A stretch of 13,476 bases of DNA from JBDNBY01 sp039767595 (lineage in GTDB: Bacteria; Pseudomonadota; Alphaproteobacteria; Rhodobacterales; Rhodobacteraceae), in assembly GCA_039767595.1 (NCBI GenBank), contig JBDNBY010000128.1, forward strand, positions 1 through 13,476, in the 5' to 3' direction. Positions within the stretch are counted from its first letter, which is position 1, and each line of letters opens with the position of its first letter. Under the pieces are notes generated by a model. That model had not been told where the DNA came from. It did not search any database and was given only the letters and a program-made list of their open reading frames with translations. This document shows, piece after piece, positions 1 to 8,102 of the stretch. The position numbers and the translations under genes are program-made.

Positions 1-170
1 GCCGGAAAGGCGCCATCGCCGGGCAGCAGTAGGTAATCTGCAGATGCGATCACATCGGCATCATCCGTGACAATAACCTCGCGGTTCCCCAACTCATCGG
101 CGACTTTGGCAAACGCCTTTTCAGCGGAGTGCAAGTTACCGCTGTCGTAATCCACAATGACGATCTTCAT
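1..170 (-). CDS. hisH: Imidazole glycerol phosphate synthase glutaminase subunit HisH (partial, N-terminal 56 codons)
   Basis: Translating the minus strand from the ATG at 170 gives MKIVIVDYDSGNLHSAEKAF, then a stretch ending LLLPGDGAFP at the window edge. The VDYDSGNLHS opening and the LPGDGAFP motif, which forms part of the oxyanion region of this class I glutamine amidotransferase, are typical of HisH. The catalytic Cys-His-Glu triad would lie outside the window. HisH releases ammonia from glutamine for HisF, which makes imidazole glycerol phosphate and AICAR in cytoplasmic histidine synthesis. The start codon follows the hisB stop after only 3 bases (171-173), so translation is probably coupled. 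There is no strong Shine-Dalgarno sequence, only a distant AAGG inside hisB. Identification is firm although truncated. Confidence 0.93.
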   Translation of the reverse strand, partial: MKIVIVDYDSGNLHSAEKAFAKVADELGNREVIVTDDADVIASADYLLLPGDGAFP

Positions 171-173
171 GAG

Positions 174-761
174 TTAGAGCATGCCTTTGGTCGAGGGGAT
201 CGCCCCATTGGCGCGCGGATCCATTTCAACCGCTTGGCGCAAGGCGCGGGCCACGGATTTGAACGTCGCCTCAACGATGTGGTGGCTGTTGAACCCGTGC
301 AGCTGATCGATATGCAGCGTGAGGCCGCCATGCGTGCTGAGCGCTTGAAAGAATTCGCGCGCCAGCTCGGTGTCAAATGTGCCAATTTTCGGCGTGGGCA
401 GGTCAACGTTCCAAATCAAAAATGGCCGGCCGGAGAAATCCAGCGCCGTGCGGATCTGTGCGTCATCCATTGGTAGTAGGCAGCTGCCATAGCGATGCGT
501 GCCCGCCTTATCGCCCATCGCCGCAACAAGGGCTTGGCCCAAGGCGATGCCGGTATCCTCAACAGTGTGGTGATCGTCGATGTGCAAATCGCCTGTCGCG
601 CTAATCTCCATATCAATCATCGAATGGCGCGACAATTGATCGAGCATGTGGTCAAAAAAACCAATGCCCGTTGAAATGTTGCGCGACCCTGTGCCATCTA
701 AATTGACGCTCACAGATATGTCTGTCTCATTGGTTTTGCGTGAAATGCTGGCGCTGCGCAT
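174..761 (-). CDS. hisB: Imidazoleglycerol-phosphate dehydratase HisB
   Basis: A 195-residue protein of normal length for monofunctional HisB. It dehydrates imidazole glycerol phosphate to imidazole acetol phosphate with Mn2+ in histidine synthesis. The metal-binding motifs are visible: GFFDHML at residues 34-40, DDHHTVEDTGIALG at about 62-75 and NSHHIVEATFKS at about 158-169. It ends in the characteristic PSTKGML. I chose the ATG at 761 (MRSASISRKT) over an in-frame ATG at 800, because the reverse strand carries GAGGA about 5 bases before it and homologues begin with this sequence. The upstream 13 codons do not resemble the family. It lies 3 bases ahead of hisH and 69 bases downstream of the phospholipase-like gene. 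There is no fused phosphatase domain, unlike E. coli HisB. Confidence 0.96.
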   Translation of the reverse strand: MRSASISRKTNETDISVSVNLDGTGSRNISTGIGFFDHMLDQLSRHSMIDMEISATGDLHIDDHHTVEDTGIALGQALVAAMGDKAGTHRYGSCLLPMDDAQIRTALDFSGRPFLIWNVDLPTPKIGTFDTELAREFFQALSTHGGLTLHIDQLHGFNSHHIVEATFKSVARALRQAVEMDPRANGAIPSTKGML

Positions 762-830
762 GTCTATCCTCGTTTTGCTTGGGGCCGTTATACCCTGCAA
801 CGGGGCGGACGGCTAGATATAGATTTTCTC

Positions 831-1250
831 TCACTCATAGGCGGCGATCACCTCGTCCAAGCTGGCATAGTGGTCGCGATATTCAAATGATCCAAATTGC
901 CCCCCAATGCGCACTGCGATGTAAAACACGCTGGCCAGGGTCAACGAGAGGGCAACGACAAAGGGCATGGCAATGAGATCAAGAGGCACAAAGCGTGACA
1001 CGCGTTTATAGTCCCACGCATCACGGAGCATGGCCGCGTAGAATTTCCAATCACAGCGCGCGCGATCCCATCGATCCCCACCAACCACATAGCCAAAATC
1101 ATGATGGCGCCATGAGGCTGTTTTGAAAAACCAACTGGCCTGTTTGGTGATGAATTGGCGCAGCTTGGCCGGAAACCAATAGGGGCCAAGGCCATTGCCG
1201 AAATTGAGTTGTTGTGCGGGGGTGAGGTCAGAAAACTTAGGCCGCGGCAT
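831..1250 (-). CDS. Small membrane-anchored protein with a phospholipase A2-like HDFGY motif
   Basis: A 139-residue protein. Residues 46-54 read SWRHHDFGY, followed by VVGG and then RARCDWKFYAAM (about 63-74). The HDFGY signature with a following D..F...M helix is the pattern of secreted prokaryotic phospholipase A2 such as the Streptomyces violaceoruber enzyme, where the His-Asp pair is catalytic. Here H50-D51 would be that pair. Unlike secreted enzymes, it has no evident signal peptide and carries a hydrophobic segment at about residues 90-115, probably a membrane span. I took the ATG at 1250 (MPRPKFSDLTPAQQ); the in-frame extension to 1355 is AT-rich and overlaps the likely promoter. No strong ribosome site is visible. 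Enzyme activity is inference; it may be a non-catalytic relative. It lies 69 bases upstream of hisB on the same strand. Confidence 0.7.
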   Translation of the reverse strand: MPRPKFSDLTPAQQLNFGNGLGPYWFPAKLRQFITKQASWFFKTASWRHHDFGYVVGGDRWDRARCDWKFYAAMLRDAWDYKRVSRFVPLDLIAMPFVVALSLTLASVFYIAVRIGGQFGSFEYRDHYASLDEVIAAYE

Positions 1251-1280
1251 GGTAAAATAGTCCGTTAAATCTGAGGTAAA

Positions 1281-1307
1281 GCTATAAAATAGATCTAAAG
1301 ATATCAA
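1281..1307 (-). promoter_or_regulatory. Possible promoter of the phospholipase-like gene
   Basis: On the minus strand TTGATA (1302-1307, five of six matches to the sigma-70 -35 box) is followed by TATAGC (1281-1286) after a short 15-bp spacer, in an AT-rich stretch about 30-50 bases before the ATG at 1250. The spacer is shorter than ideal, so the pairing is uncertain. Confidence 0.3.
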
Positions 1308-1378
1308 TAATGCACCGTACGTTGCGCCCGAGTTGATGGGCGCCGCGGTGATCACTCAATCTGCAATATAGGCATGTT

Positions 1379-1453
1379 TGGAGCGGGCGATGAGATTCGA
1401 ACTCACGACATTTACCTTGGCAAGGTAACGCTCTACCCCTGAGCTACGCCCGC
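1379..1453 (-). tRNA. tRNA-Gly (anticodon GCC)
   Basis: Read on the minus strand, the acceptor arms GCGGGCG (1447-1453) and CGCCCGC (1383-1389) pair perfectly. The D arm is GCTC...GAGC, the anticodon arm is CCTTGCCAAGG with loop TTGCCAA and anticodon GCC, and the T arm contains GTTCGAATC. The discriminator base is T and CCA is encoded in the genome (complement of 1379-1381). All parts of a cloverleaf are present in 75 bases. It decodes GGC and GGT glycine codons. Confidence 0.97.
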
Positions 1454-1491
1454 GTCCTTTGGGTAAGGGGCTTCTAATAAGATCGCCCGAG

Positions 1492-1522
1492 CGCTGCAAG
1501 AGAAAAATGCACCCTTGCAGCG
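1492..1522. terminator. Stem-loop between the MAPEG gene and tRNA-Gly
   Basis: A perfect 9-bp inverted repeat, CGCTGCAAG (1492-1500) and CTTGCAGCG (1514-1522), encloses 13 bases. It lies 28 bases after the MAPEG gene stop on the minus strand. On that strand there is no T-run after the stem; a T-rich stretch (ATTTTT) follows on the plus strand instead. It may stop read-through into the tRNA, or be an RNA processing or stability element. Confidence 0.45.
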
Positions 1523-1550
1523 GAATTTTTCAGCGGAATATGTGTAGGCT

Positions 1551-1997
1551 TTATTCTAGCTCGATCAATGCACTGCGATCGCGCGGCTGGTCATAGCCCG
1601 TTTCTAGCATATAGAGCGCCGTGTGCCCCAAAAGCCCAATCGTCAAGAGGCCAATGGGAAAGATCGTCAGGATCATACCGGTAAACCGGCCTTTGCTCTG
1701 GGCGCTTTTGAGGCCGTTGCGATGGGCAAGACGACCCACCAAAAAGCTGACGGCAAAAAGGTGCAAGACAAATGCCGGCGTGCCCATCAGTTCAGCCGTC
1801 AACATTAAGACCAAGCCAAGCGGCACAAATTCGTTGAAATTTGCATGTGCGCGAATGACCCGCGTCGCGGCCTCTTCGCCATTATCGCCGAAGTTAATTT
1901 TTAATTCTCTGCGAATGCCAATTACATCGAATGTCATTTTAAGATAGAGCAGGGCAAAGAGCGCGGCGTAAAAGCTTGTTATAATGGGGTAAATCAT
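1551..1997 (-). CDS. MAPEG-family integral membrane protein
   Basis: A 148-residue hydrophobic protein. It has about four membrane segments, near residues 3-24, 57-72, 75-90 and 107-130. Residues 46-60 contain RVIRAHANFNEFVPL, the R..RAH.N..E..P signature of the MAPEG superfamily (membrane-associated eicosanoid and glutathione metabolism proteins) including bacterial YecN-like members. The family often conjugates glutathione to hydrophobic substrates, but the substrate cannot be told here. The start at 1997 (MIYPIITSFY) is chosen because AAGGA lies about 9 bases upstream on the minus strand and the helix begins at once; the ORF is open to 2072 but the added residues are unlike the family. It follows pyc in the same direction, with a hairpin between them, so it may be a separate transcript. 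Confidence 0.85.
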   Translation of the reverse strand: MIYPIITSFYAALFALLYLKMTFDVIGIRRELKINFGDNGEEAATRVIRAHANFNEFVPLGLVLMLTAELMGTPAFVLHLFAVSFLVGRLAHRNGLKSAQSKGRFTGMILTIFPIGLLTIGLLGHTALYMLETGYDQPRDRSALIELE

Positions 1998-2069
1998 GTT
2001 GGGAATCCTTAGTGAATTAAATCTACGGCCCCATAGTTCTATGAGTGCCGCGTGAGAGGGGGTAAAGGT

Positions 2070-2097
2070 CAAAGGCGCAAGGCATCTCGCGCCTTTG
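2070..2097 (-). terminator. Probable terminator hairpin after pyc
   Basis: CAAAGGCGC (2070-2078) and GCGCCTTTG (2089-2097) form a perfect 9-bp stem with a 10-base loop, 12 bases beyond the pyc stop codon. On the minus strand the stem ends in CCTTTG followed by ACCTTTACC, a weak T-rich tail rather than a clean run. Position and stem strength support termination of pyc, perhaps leaky into the MAPEG gene. Confidence 0.55.
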
Positions 2098-2109
2098 GTC
2101 TATCGCGTT

Positions 2110-5100
2110 TTATTCGATCTCGATCAACAGATCCTTGGCGTCAATCTGGCCGCCGATGGTGGCATGGACCGCTTTGACAGTGCAATCGCGCTCTGCGTGC
2201 AGGCCGGTTTCCATTTTCATCGCCTCGATCGTCAAGAGAAGATCGCCCTCTTTGATCGATTGTCCTGCACTCACGGCGACAGAGGCCACGACACCGGGCA
2301 TGGGGGCGCCAATGTGATTGGGGTTGCCCAGCTCTGCTTTGGGTTTTTGCGCTGTTGTGGCTTTGACCATACGGTTGGGCACGCGGATTGTGCGCGGCTG
2401 ACCGTTGAGTTCAAAGAAGACTTTGACCTCGCCATTCTCATCCGTGTCCCCCACGGCAATGAGGCGAATTTCAAGGGTTTTTCCTGGATCAATCTCGGCG
2501 GTGATTTCATCGCCTGGATCCATCCCATAAAAGAAGTTGAGCGTTGGCAATGTGCGCACAGGGCCATAGAGTTCATGGCGCGTAGCATAGTCGGTAAAGA
2601 CTTTGGGATACATCAGATATCCCGCCAGATCCTCATCATCAATGAGCTTGCCATCCAACTCGCCGCTGAGCTGTGCGCGCGCTGCCTCTAGATCAAGATC
2701 GGGCACAGATGCGCCGGGGCGATGGGTGATCGGTGTTTCGCCTTTGAGGGCTTTGGCTTGGATCGCCGCGGGGAAGCCGCCTGGAGGCTGACCAAGATTG
2801 CCGCGCATCATATCAATAACGGAGTCGGGGAAGGCGACATCGCGATTGGGATCCTCGACATCCGCACGGCTGAGACCCTGCGATACCATCATCAGGGCCA
2901 TGTCGCCGACCACTTTGGACGAGGGGGTCACTTTGACAATATCGCCGAACATTTGATTGACGTCAGCATAGGTCTGGGCGACTTCGCCCCAGCGTTCCTC
3001 GAGGCCAAGGCTGCGGGCTTGGGTCTTGAGGTTGGTGAATTGACCGCCGGGCATTTCGTGCAAATACACCTCAGAGGCGGGGCTGGAGACACCTGCCTCA
3101 AACGCGGCATATTGCTGGCGCACTTGTTCCCAATAGGCTGACATTTTGCGAATTTCGCCAATATCAAGCCCTGTGTCACGATCCGTGTGGCGCAGCGCCT
3201 CGACAATCGATCCCAAACATGGCTGAGATGTGCCGCCTGAAAAGGCATCCATCGCCGCATCAATCGCATCCACACCCGCATCTGCGGCGGCGAGAATAGT
3301 GGCGGCTGAGGCGCCCGATGTGTCATGCGTGTGGAAATGCAGCGGCAGGCCGATTTCCTCTTTGAGGGCTTTGACCAACACCCGCGCGGCGGCGGGTTTC
3401 AAAAGGCCCGCCATGTCCTTGAGGCCAATAACGTGCGCGCCGGCGGCCTGCAGCTCTTTGCCCATTTCAACATAGTATTTCAGGTCATATTTGGACCGCT
3501 GTGGATCCAAAACATCACCCGTATAGCAAATCGTGCCTTCGCACAGCTTGCCAGCCTCTTGGACGGCATCCATGGCCACGCGCATGTTTTCCACCCAGTT
3601 CAGACTATCAAACACGCGGAACACATCGACGCCCGTCTCGGCGGCTTGTTTGACAAAAAACTGCACTACATTGTCGGGGTAGGTCGTGTAGCCCACACCA
3701 TTGGCCCCGCGCAATAGCATTTGGGTCATGATATTGGGAACGGCCACCCGAATATCGCGCAGGCGTTGCCATGGGCATTCTTGCAAAAAGCGATAGGCAA
3801 CATCAAAGGTCGCGCCGCCCCAGCATTCAAGGCTAAAGAGCTGTGGCAGTTGGCTGGCATAGGCCGGAGCTGCCTTGATCATATCGATCGAGCGCATGCG
3901 CGTCGCCAGTAACGATTGGTGCCCGTCGCGCATCGTTGTATCGGTCAAGAGCAACTGTTGCTGCGCCAGCATCCAATCGGCCACAGCCTTTGGCCCATCG
4001 CGATCTAGGATTTGCTTTGTGCCCTCGGGCACCTCCATATGATGGGCGGGGATTTTAGGGGCTTTGAATTCCGCCGGCGGCATGACGCGGTCTTTGACTT
4101 CGGGATGTTCATTGACCGTAATATCCGCCAGATATGTCAGGACTTTGGTCCCGCGGTCGCGCCGCTTGGGGAAATCAAACAGATCGTTGGAGGTGTCGAT
4201 GAATTTCGTTGTATATTCATTTGACAAAAACGTCGGGTGCCGCAGCAGGTTCTCGACAAAGGCAATATTGGTCGATACGCCGCGAATACGGAACTCGCGC
4301 AAGGCCCGATCCATCCGCGCAATCGCCTTTTGCGGTGTGGGCGCCCATGCCGTGACTTTGACCAACAGCGAATCGTAATAGCGCGTGATCACCCCGCCAG
4401 AATAGGCCGTGCCGCCATCAAGACGAATGCCCATGCCCGTGGCACTGCGATAGGCGGTGATGCGGCCATAATCGGGGATAAAGTTGTTTTGCGGATCCTC
4501 TGTTGTGATCCGCGTTTGTAGCGCATGACCATTGAGGACGATATCCTCTTGGCGGGCCATGCCAGTGGCCGCGGCCAAGGGTTTCCCTTCGGCAATAAGG
4601 ATTTGCGCTTGGACAATGTCGATGCCTGTGACTTCTTCGGTGACGGTGTGTTCGACTTGGACGCGCGGGTTCACTTCGATGAAATAGAATTCACCACTGT
4701 CCATATCCATCAAGAATTCCACAGTGCCCGCACATTCATAATTCACATGGGCACAGATTTTCCGCCCAAGTTCGCAGATTTCTGCGCGCTGGGCGTCGCT
4801 GAGATAGGGGGCAGGGGCCCGCTCGACCACTTTTTGATTGCGCCGCTGGACCGAACAATCGCGTTCCCACAAGTGATAGATTTCGCCATGTTTGTCGCCT
4901 AGAATTTGCACTTCGACGTGGCGCGCGCGCAAGATCATCTTTTCCAGATAGCCCTCGCCATTGCCAAAGGCCGCCTCGGCCTCGCGGCGCCCTTCGAGGA
5001 CTTTATCCTCAAGCTCGTCCGGCCCGTTGATCGGACGCATGCCGCGCCCGCCGCCGCCCCAAGACGCCTTGAGCATCAAGGGATAGCCAACGGCCGCGGC

Positions 5101-5550
5101 CTCGGCGCGAATGGCATCCATATCATCGCCCAACACTTCGGTCGCGGGGATCACAGGCACACCTGCGGCAATCGCCACGCGGCGCGCCGACGATTTGTCG
5201 CCCAAGGCACGCATTGTCGCGGCTTTAGGGCCAATGAATGTGATGCCCTCGCGCTCGCACGCGTCGACCAATTCGGGGTTTTCAGACAAAAGACCATAGC
5301 CAGGGTGGATCGCATCGGCGCCGCTCTCTTTGGCGACGCGCATGATTTCCTCAATCGACAGATAGGCGGCCACGGGGCCAAGACCTTCGCCAATGCGATA
5401 GGCTTCATCCGCTTTGAACCGATGCAGGCCAAGCTTGTCCTCTTCGGCGAAAACGGCAACGGTTTTTTTGCCCATTTCATTGGCCGCCCGCATAATACGG
5501 ATTGCGATTTCGCCTCTATTGGCAATCAAGATCTTGGAAAATTCGGTCAT
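2110..5550 (-). CDS. pyc: Pyruvate carboxylase, single-chain (biotin enzyme)
   Basis: A 1146-residue protein, the usual length for the one-polypeptide pyruvate carboxylase. It makes oxaloacetate from pyruvate, bicarbonate and ATP, refilling the TCA cycle. The biotin carboxylase part (about 1-460) starts ILIANRGEIAIRI and has the ATP-grasp glycine loop GGGGRG at 165-170 and EVNPRVQVEH at 292-301. The carboxyltransferase part opens with TDTTMRDGHQS near 536-546, a metal-site motif. The C-terminal biotinyl domain has EAMKMET with the biotin-accepting Lys at about 1112. The start at 5550 (MTEFSKILIA) is preceded on the minus strand by AGGTAGG at good spacing; 20 extra in-frame codons up to 5610 are rejected as unlike the family. 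It is transcribed away from uvrD across a 174-bp gap. All expected motifs are intact. Confidence 0.97.
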   Translation of the reverse strand: MTEFSKILIANRGEIAIRIMRAANEMGKKTVAVFAEEDKLGLHRFKADEAYRIGEGLGPVAAYLSIEEIMRVAKESGADAIHPGYGLLSENPELVDACEREGITFIGPKAATMRALGDKSSARRVAIAAGVPVIPATEVLGDDMDAIRAEAAAVGYPLMLKASWGGGGRGMRPINGPDELEDKVLEGRREAEAAFGNGEGYLEKMILRARHVEVQILGDKHGEIYHLWERDCSVQRRNQKVVERAPAPYLSDAQRAEICELGRKICAHVNYECAGTVEFLMDMDSGEFYFIEVNPRVQVEHTVTEEVTGIDIVQAQILIAEGKPLAAATGMARQEDIVLNGHALQTRITTEDPQNNFIPDYGRITAYRSATGMGIRLDGGTAYSGGVITRYYDSLLVKVTAWAPTPQKAIARMDRALREFRIRGVSTNIAFVENLLRHPTFLSNEYTTKFIDTSNDLFDFPKRRDRGTKVLTYLADITVNEHPEVKDRVMPPAEFKAPKIPAHHMEVPEGTKQILDRDGPKAVADWMLAQQQLLLTDTTMRDGHQSLLATRMRSIDMIKAAPAYASQLPQLFSLECWGGATFDVAYRFLQECPWQRLRDIRVAVPNIMTQMLLRGANGVGYTTYPDNVVQFFVKQAAETGVDVFRVFDSLNWVENMRVAMDAVQEAGKLCEGTICYTGDVLDPQRSKYDLKYYVEMGKELQAAGAHVIGLKDMAGLLKPAAARVLVKALKEEIGLPLHFHTHDTSGASAATILAAADAGVDAIDAAMDAFSGGTSQPCLGSIVEALRHTDRDTGLDIGEIRKMSAYWEQVRQQYAAFEAGVSSPASEVYLHEMPGGQFTNLKTQARSLGLEERWGEVAQTYADVNQMFGDIVKVTPSSKVVGDMALMMVSQGLSRADVEDPNRDVAFPDSVIDMMRGNLGQPPGGFPAAIQAKALKGETPITHRPGASVPDLDLEAARAQLSGELDGKLIDDEDLAGYLMYPKVFTDYATRHELYGPVRTLPTLNFFYGMDPGDEITAEIDPGKTLEIRLIAVGDTDENGEVKVFFELNGQPRTIRVPNRMVKATTAQKPKAELGNPNHIGAPMPGVVASVAVSAGQSIKEGDLLLTIEAMKMETGLHAERDCTVKAVHATIGGQIDAKDLLIEIE

Positions 5551-5635
5551 GCGCCTACCTCTTATGGTCGATTTGTGCGATAGAAGAGCGTATCGGTCAC
5601 AGATGTGCAAGCGGCTTTGCGGCGCAACCTATGAT

Positions 5636-5654
5636 CTGCGCCGATCGGGCGCAG
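5636..5654. promoter_or_regulatory. GC-rich dyad in the pyc-uvrD divergent region
   Basis: CTGCGCC (5636-5642) and GGCGCAG (5648-5654) form a perfect 7-bp inverted repeat with a 5-base centre. It sits just before the candidate uvrD -35 box. It could be an operator shared by the divergent genes, or a short hairpin. No known regulator is recognised. Confidence 0.35.
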
Positions 5655-5655
5655 T

Positions 5656-5684
5656 TTGACTTGCAAAGCGTAGAACAATGTGAG
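5656..5684 (+). promoter_or_regulatory. Candidate uvrD promoter
   Basis: TTGACT (5656-5661) is a five-of-six match to the -35 consensus. At 17-bp spacing the -10 position is TGTGAG (5679-5684), which is poor, so the exact promoter is uncertain. The following GAAC-N7-GAAC repeat covers the -10 and start region, where a bound repressor would block transcription. Confidence 0.35.
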
Positions 5685-5687
5685 AAC
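5673..5687 (+). promoter_or_regulatory. LexA-type SOS box (GAAC-N7-GAAC)
   Basis: GAAC (5673-5676), seven bases, GAAC (5684-5687): a direct repeat that on the other strand reads GTTC-N7-GTTC. This is the established LexA target of alphaproteobacteria, first worked out in Rhodobacter. It ends 37 bases before the uvrD start, the right place for repression, and uvrD is SOS-regulated in other bacteria. It could equally touch pyc transcription, which starts on the other side. Confidence 0.7.
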
Positions 5688-5724
5688 AAAGTGCGATCCT
5701 GCGCAACAATCATAAAGGCGAGAT

Positions 5725-8040
5725 ATGTCTGAGACTACACAAAATTCGTTGTCCCTGTCTGCGCAGGCGATGGGTGTTCGCGCGCCCTCTTATTTAGATG
5801 ACCTCAATCCCGCCCAACGCGAGGCGGTTGAGCAACTTGATGGCCCTGTACTGATTCTCGCGGGGGCCGGAACGGGTAAAACTAAGGCGCTGACCTCGAG
5901 AATTGCGCATTTGCTTCATTCTGGTCGGGCGCGGCCCAATGAGATTATGGCTGTCACCTTTACCAACAAGGCCGCGCGCGAAATGAAAGACCGCGTCGCG
6001 CGCCTCTTGGGTCAGCCCGTGGAGGGGTTTCCGTGGTTGGGCACGTTTCATGCGATTGGCGTGAAATTGCTACGCCGTCATGCCGAATTGGTTGGGCTGA
6101 AATCAAGTTTCACGATTCTCGACACAGACGATCAACTGCGTTTGATGAAACAAGTGATCGCCGCCTATAACCTTGATGAAAAGCGCTTCCCGCCGCGTGC
6201 GCTGGCTGGATTGATTGATACGTGGAAAAACCGCGGCTGGACCCCAGACGCGATCCCGTCCTCCGAAGTGCACGCGATGGAGGGTAAAGGGATTGAACTC
6301 TATGCCTTTTATCAGCGGCGCTTGATGGAATTAAATGCCTGTGATTTTGGCGATCTATTGCTGCATGTCGTGCGGATATTCAAAGAAAACCCAGATGTTT
6401 TAGCCAAGTATCATAGCTGGATCCGCTATATCATGGTGGACGAATATCAAGATACCAACACAGTTCAATATATGTGGTTGCGGCTATTGGCGCAGTCGCA
6501 TCACAATGTGTGCTGTGTCGGGGATGATGATCAATCGATCTATGGATGGCGCGGGGCGGAAGTGGGCAATATCCTTCGGTTTGAAAAGGATTTTGACGGC
6601 GCGAAAATTGTGCGTCTTGAGCAAAATTACCGCTCAACCGAGCATATCTTGGCCGCGGCATCGCATGTGATTGATGGCAACTCTGAGCGGCTGGGCAAAA
6701 CGCTATGGACCGCGGCGCAGGGCGGGGAGAAGCTGCGCTTGATTGGTCATTGGGACGGCGAAGAAGAGGCCCGTTGGATCGGCGAAGAGATTGAGGCGCT
6801 TCAACGTGGCACTCGCGGTATGGCGCCGATGTCCTTGGATCATATGGCGATTTTGGTGCGCGCCTCACATCAAATGCGTTTGTTCGAAGATCGGTTTTTA
6901 ACGATCGGCTTGCCCTACCGTGTGATCGGCGGTCCGCGATTTTACGAGCGGATGGAGATCCGCGATGCGATGGCCTATTACCGCTTGGCGCTGTCGCCGT
7001 CGAATGATCTGGCCTTTGAGCGGATTATCAATACGCCCAAACGCGGATTGGGCGACAAGGCGCAGCAGCGCATTCAAATGCGGGCCCGCGAAGATGCCGT
7101 GCCCCTCCTTGAGGCGGCGCGGCGGATGGTGGCCGACGGGGCCATTGGCGGCAAAGGGGGGCGCGAGCTGGGCGTGTTCGTCGATAACTTTGGCCGCTGG
7201 GTTCGCGAGGCGGCCCAAGAGGGGTTGGATCATATTGCCTTTGCCGAACGCGTTTTAGAGGAGAGCGGCTACACCGAGATGTGGCAAAGGGAAAAATCAC
7301 CCGAGGCCGCCGGCCGTTTGGAAAACCTCAAAGAATTGATGAAGGCGCTCGAAGGGTTCGAAAACCTATCTGGCTTTTTGGAGCATGTCAGCCTTGTGAT
7401 GGACAATGAAGGCGACCAATCTGGCGAGCAAGTCTCGATCATGACGCTTCATGGTGCCAAAGGGTTGGAATTTCCGGCCGTCTTTTTGCCAGGGTGGGAA
7501 GAGGGGCTGTTCCCCTCACAGCGCTCCATGGATGAAAGCGGGGTGCAGGGTCTCGAGGAAGAGCGGCGGTTGGCCTATGTGGGCATCACCCGCGCCGAAG
7601 AGCTGTGCACGATCACCTTTTCGTCCAATCGGCGCATTTATGGCCAATGGCAAAATGCTGTGCCCTCCCGCTTTATCGATGAATTGCCGGCAGAGCATGT
7701 CGATGTGCTGACCCCGTCAGGGCTAAATTCTGCGGGGATGACATCCTCGCTGCATGATGCGGCGGCCTCGGCGAATGTCTATAACTCGCCCGGATGGGGG
7801 CGTTTGCAATCGCGGATCACGCAGCGCGGCATCTCTCAACCCCGCGAAGCGGCCAAATTGATCGCAGCCTCCACAAGCGTGCCGCAGTTCGAATTGGGGC
7901 AGCGCGTCTTTCATCAGAAATTTGGATATGGATTTGTTCAAGATATCGAAGGCGATAAGTTGATCGTGGAATTCGAAACCTCTGGCTCGAAGCATTTGCT
8001 GGCCAAGTTTGTGACGGCTGGGGACGATGTCCCGTTTTAG
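5725..8040 (+). CDS. uvrD: ATP-dependent 3'-5' DNA helicase UvrD/PcrA
   Basis: A 771-residue superfamily 1A helicase. Motifs in order: Q-motif LNPAQREAV (28-36), Walker A GAGTGKT (47-53), TFTNKAAREM (78-87), Walker B VDEYQDTN (238-245), motif III GDDDQSIYGWRGA (266-278), motif IV QNYRST, motif V TLHGAKGLEF and motif VI EERRLAYVGITRA. The last 50 residues (about 722-771) hold a GQRVFHQKFGYGFV segment, the Tudor-like domain that in PcrA/UvrD contacts RNA polymerase. The protein unwinds DNA in nucleotide excision and mismatch repair and clears stalled polymerase or recombinase filaments. The ATG at 5725 has AAAGGCGAG about 7 bases upstream. A LexA-type box lies just upstream. It converges on the DUF1127 gene and shares a terminator with its hairpin region. 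Confidence 0.96.
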   Translation: MSETTQNSLSLSAQAMGVRAPSYLDDLNPAQREAVEQLDGPVLILAGAGTGKTKALTSRIAHLLHSGRARPNEIMAVTFTNKAAREMKDRVARLLGQPVEGFPWLGTFHAIGVKLLRRHAELVGLKSSFTILDTDDQLRLMKQVIAAYNLDEKRFPPRALAGLIDTWKNRGWTPDAIPSSEVHAMEGKGIELYAFYQRRLMELNACDFGDLLLHVVRIFKENPDVLAKYHSWIRYIMVDEYQDTNTVQYMWLRLLAQSHHNVCCVGDDDQSIYGWRGAEVGNILRFEKDFDGAKIVRLEQNYRSTEHILAAASHVIDGNSERLGKTLWTAAQGGEKLRLIGHWDGEEEARWIGEEIEALQRGTRGMAPMSLDHMAILVRASHQMRLFEDRFLTIGLPYRVIGGPRFYERMEIRDAMAYYRLALSPSNDLAFERIINTPKRGLGDKAQQRIQMRAREDAVPLLEAARRMVADGAIGGKGGRELGVFVDNFGRWVREAAQEGLDHIAFAERVLEESGYTEMWQREKSPEAAGRLENLKELMKALEGFENLSGFLEHVSLVMDNEGDQSGEQVSIMTLHGAKGLEFPAVFLPGWEEGLFPSQRSMDESGVQGLEEERRLAYVGITRAEELCTITFSSNRRIYGQWQNAVPSRFIDELPAEHVDVLTPSGLNSAGMTSSLHDAAASANVYNSPGWGRLQSRITQRGISQPREAAKLIAASTSVPQFELGQRVFHQKFGYGFVQDIEGDKLIVEFETSGSKHLLAKFVTAGDDVPF

Positions 8041-8070
8041 ACGCGTCCTAAAATTGGATCCCAGAATATA

Positions 8071-8102
8071 AAAAAGGCAGCGTGGGAGGACGCTGCCTTT
8101 TT
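8071..8102. terminator. Bidirectional terminator hairpin with UCCUCCC loop (minus)
   Basis: AAAAAGGCAGCG (8071-8082) pairs perfectly over 12 bp with CGCTGCCTTTTT (8091-8102), with the 8-base loop 8083-8090. It ends in a T-run in both directions, so it can stop uvrD on the plus strand and the DUF1127 transcript on the minus strand. On the minus strand the loop reads TCCTCCCA, making it also the last of three similar hairpins. Confidence 0.88.

Noticed and set aside
762..800. Upstream ATG extending hisB by 13 residues
   Set aside because: The ATG at 761 has GAGGA at the right distance and matches the usual HisB N-terminus; the extension does not.
4906..5583. Plus-strand open frames opposite pyc, the longest 225 codons
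   Set aside because: They mirror the biotin carboxylase codons and produce no known domain; the minus strand encodes an intact enzyme.
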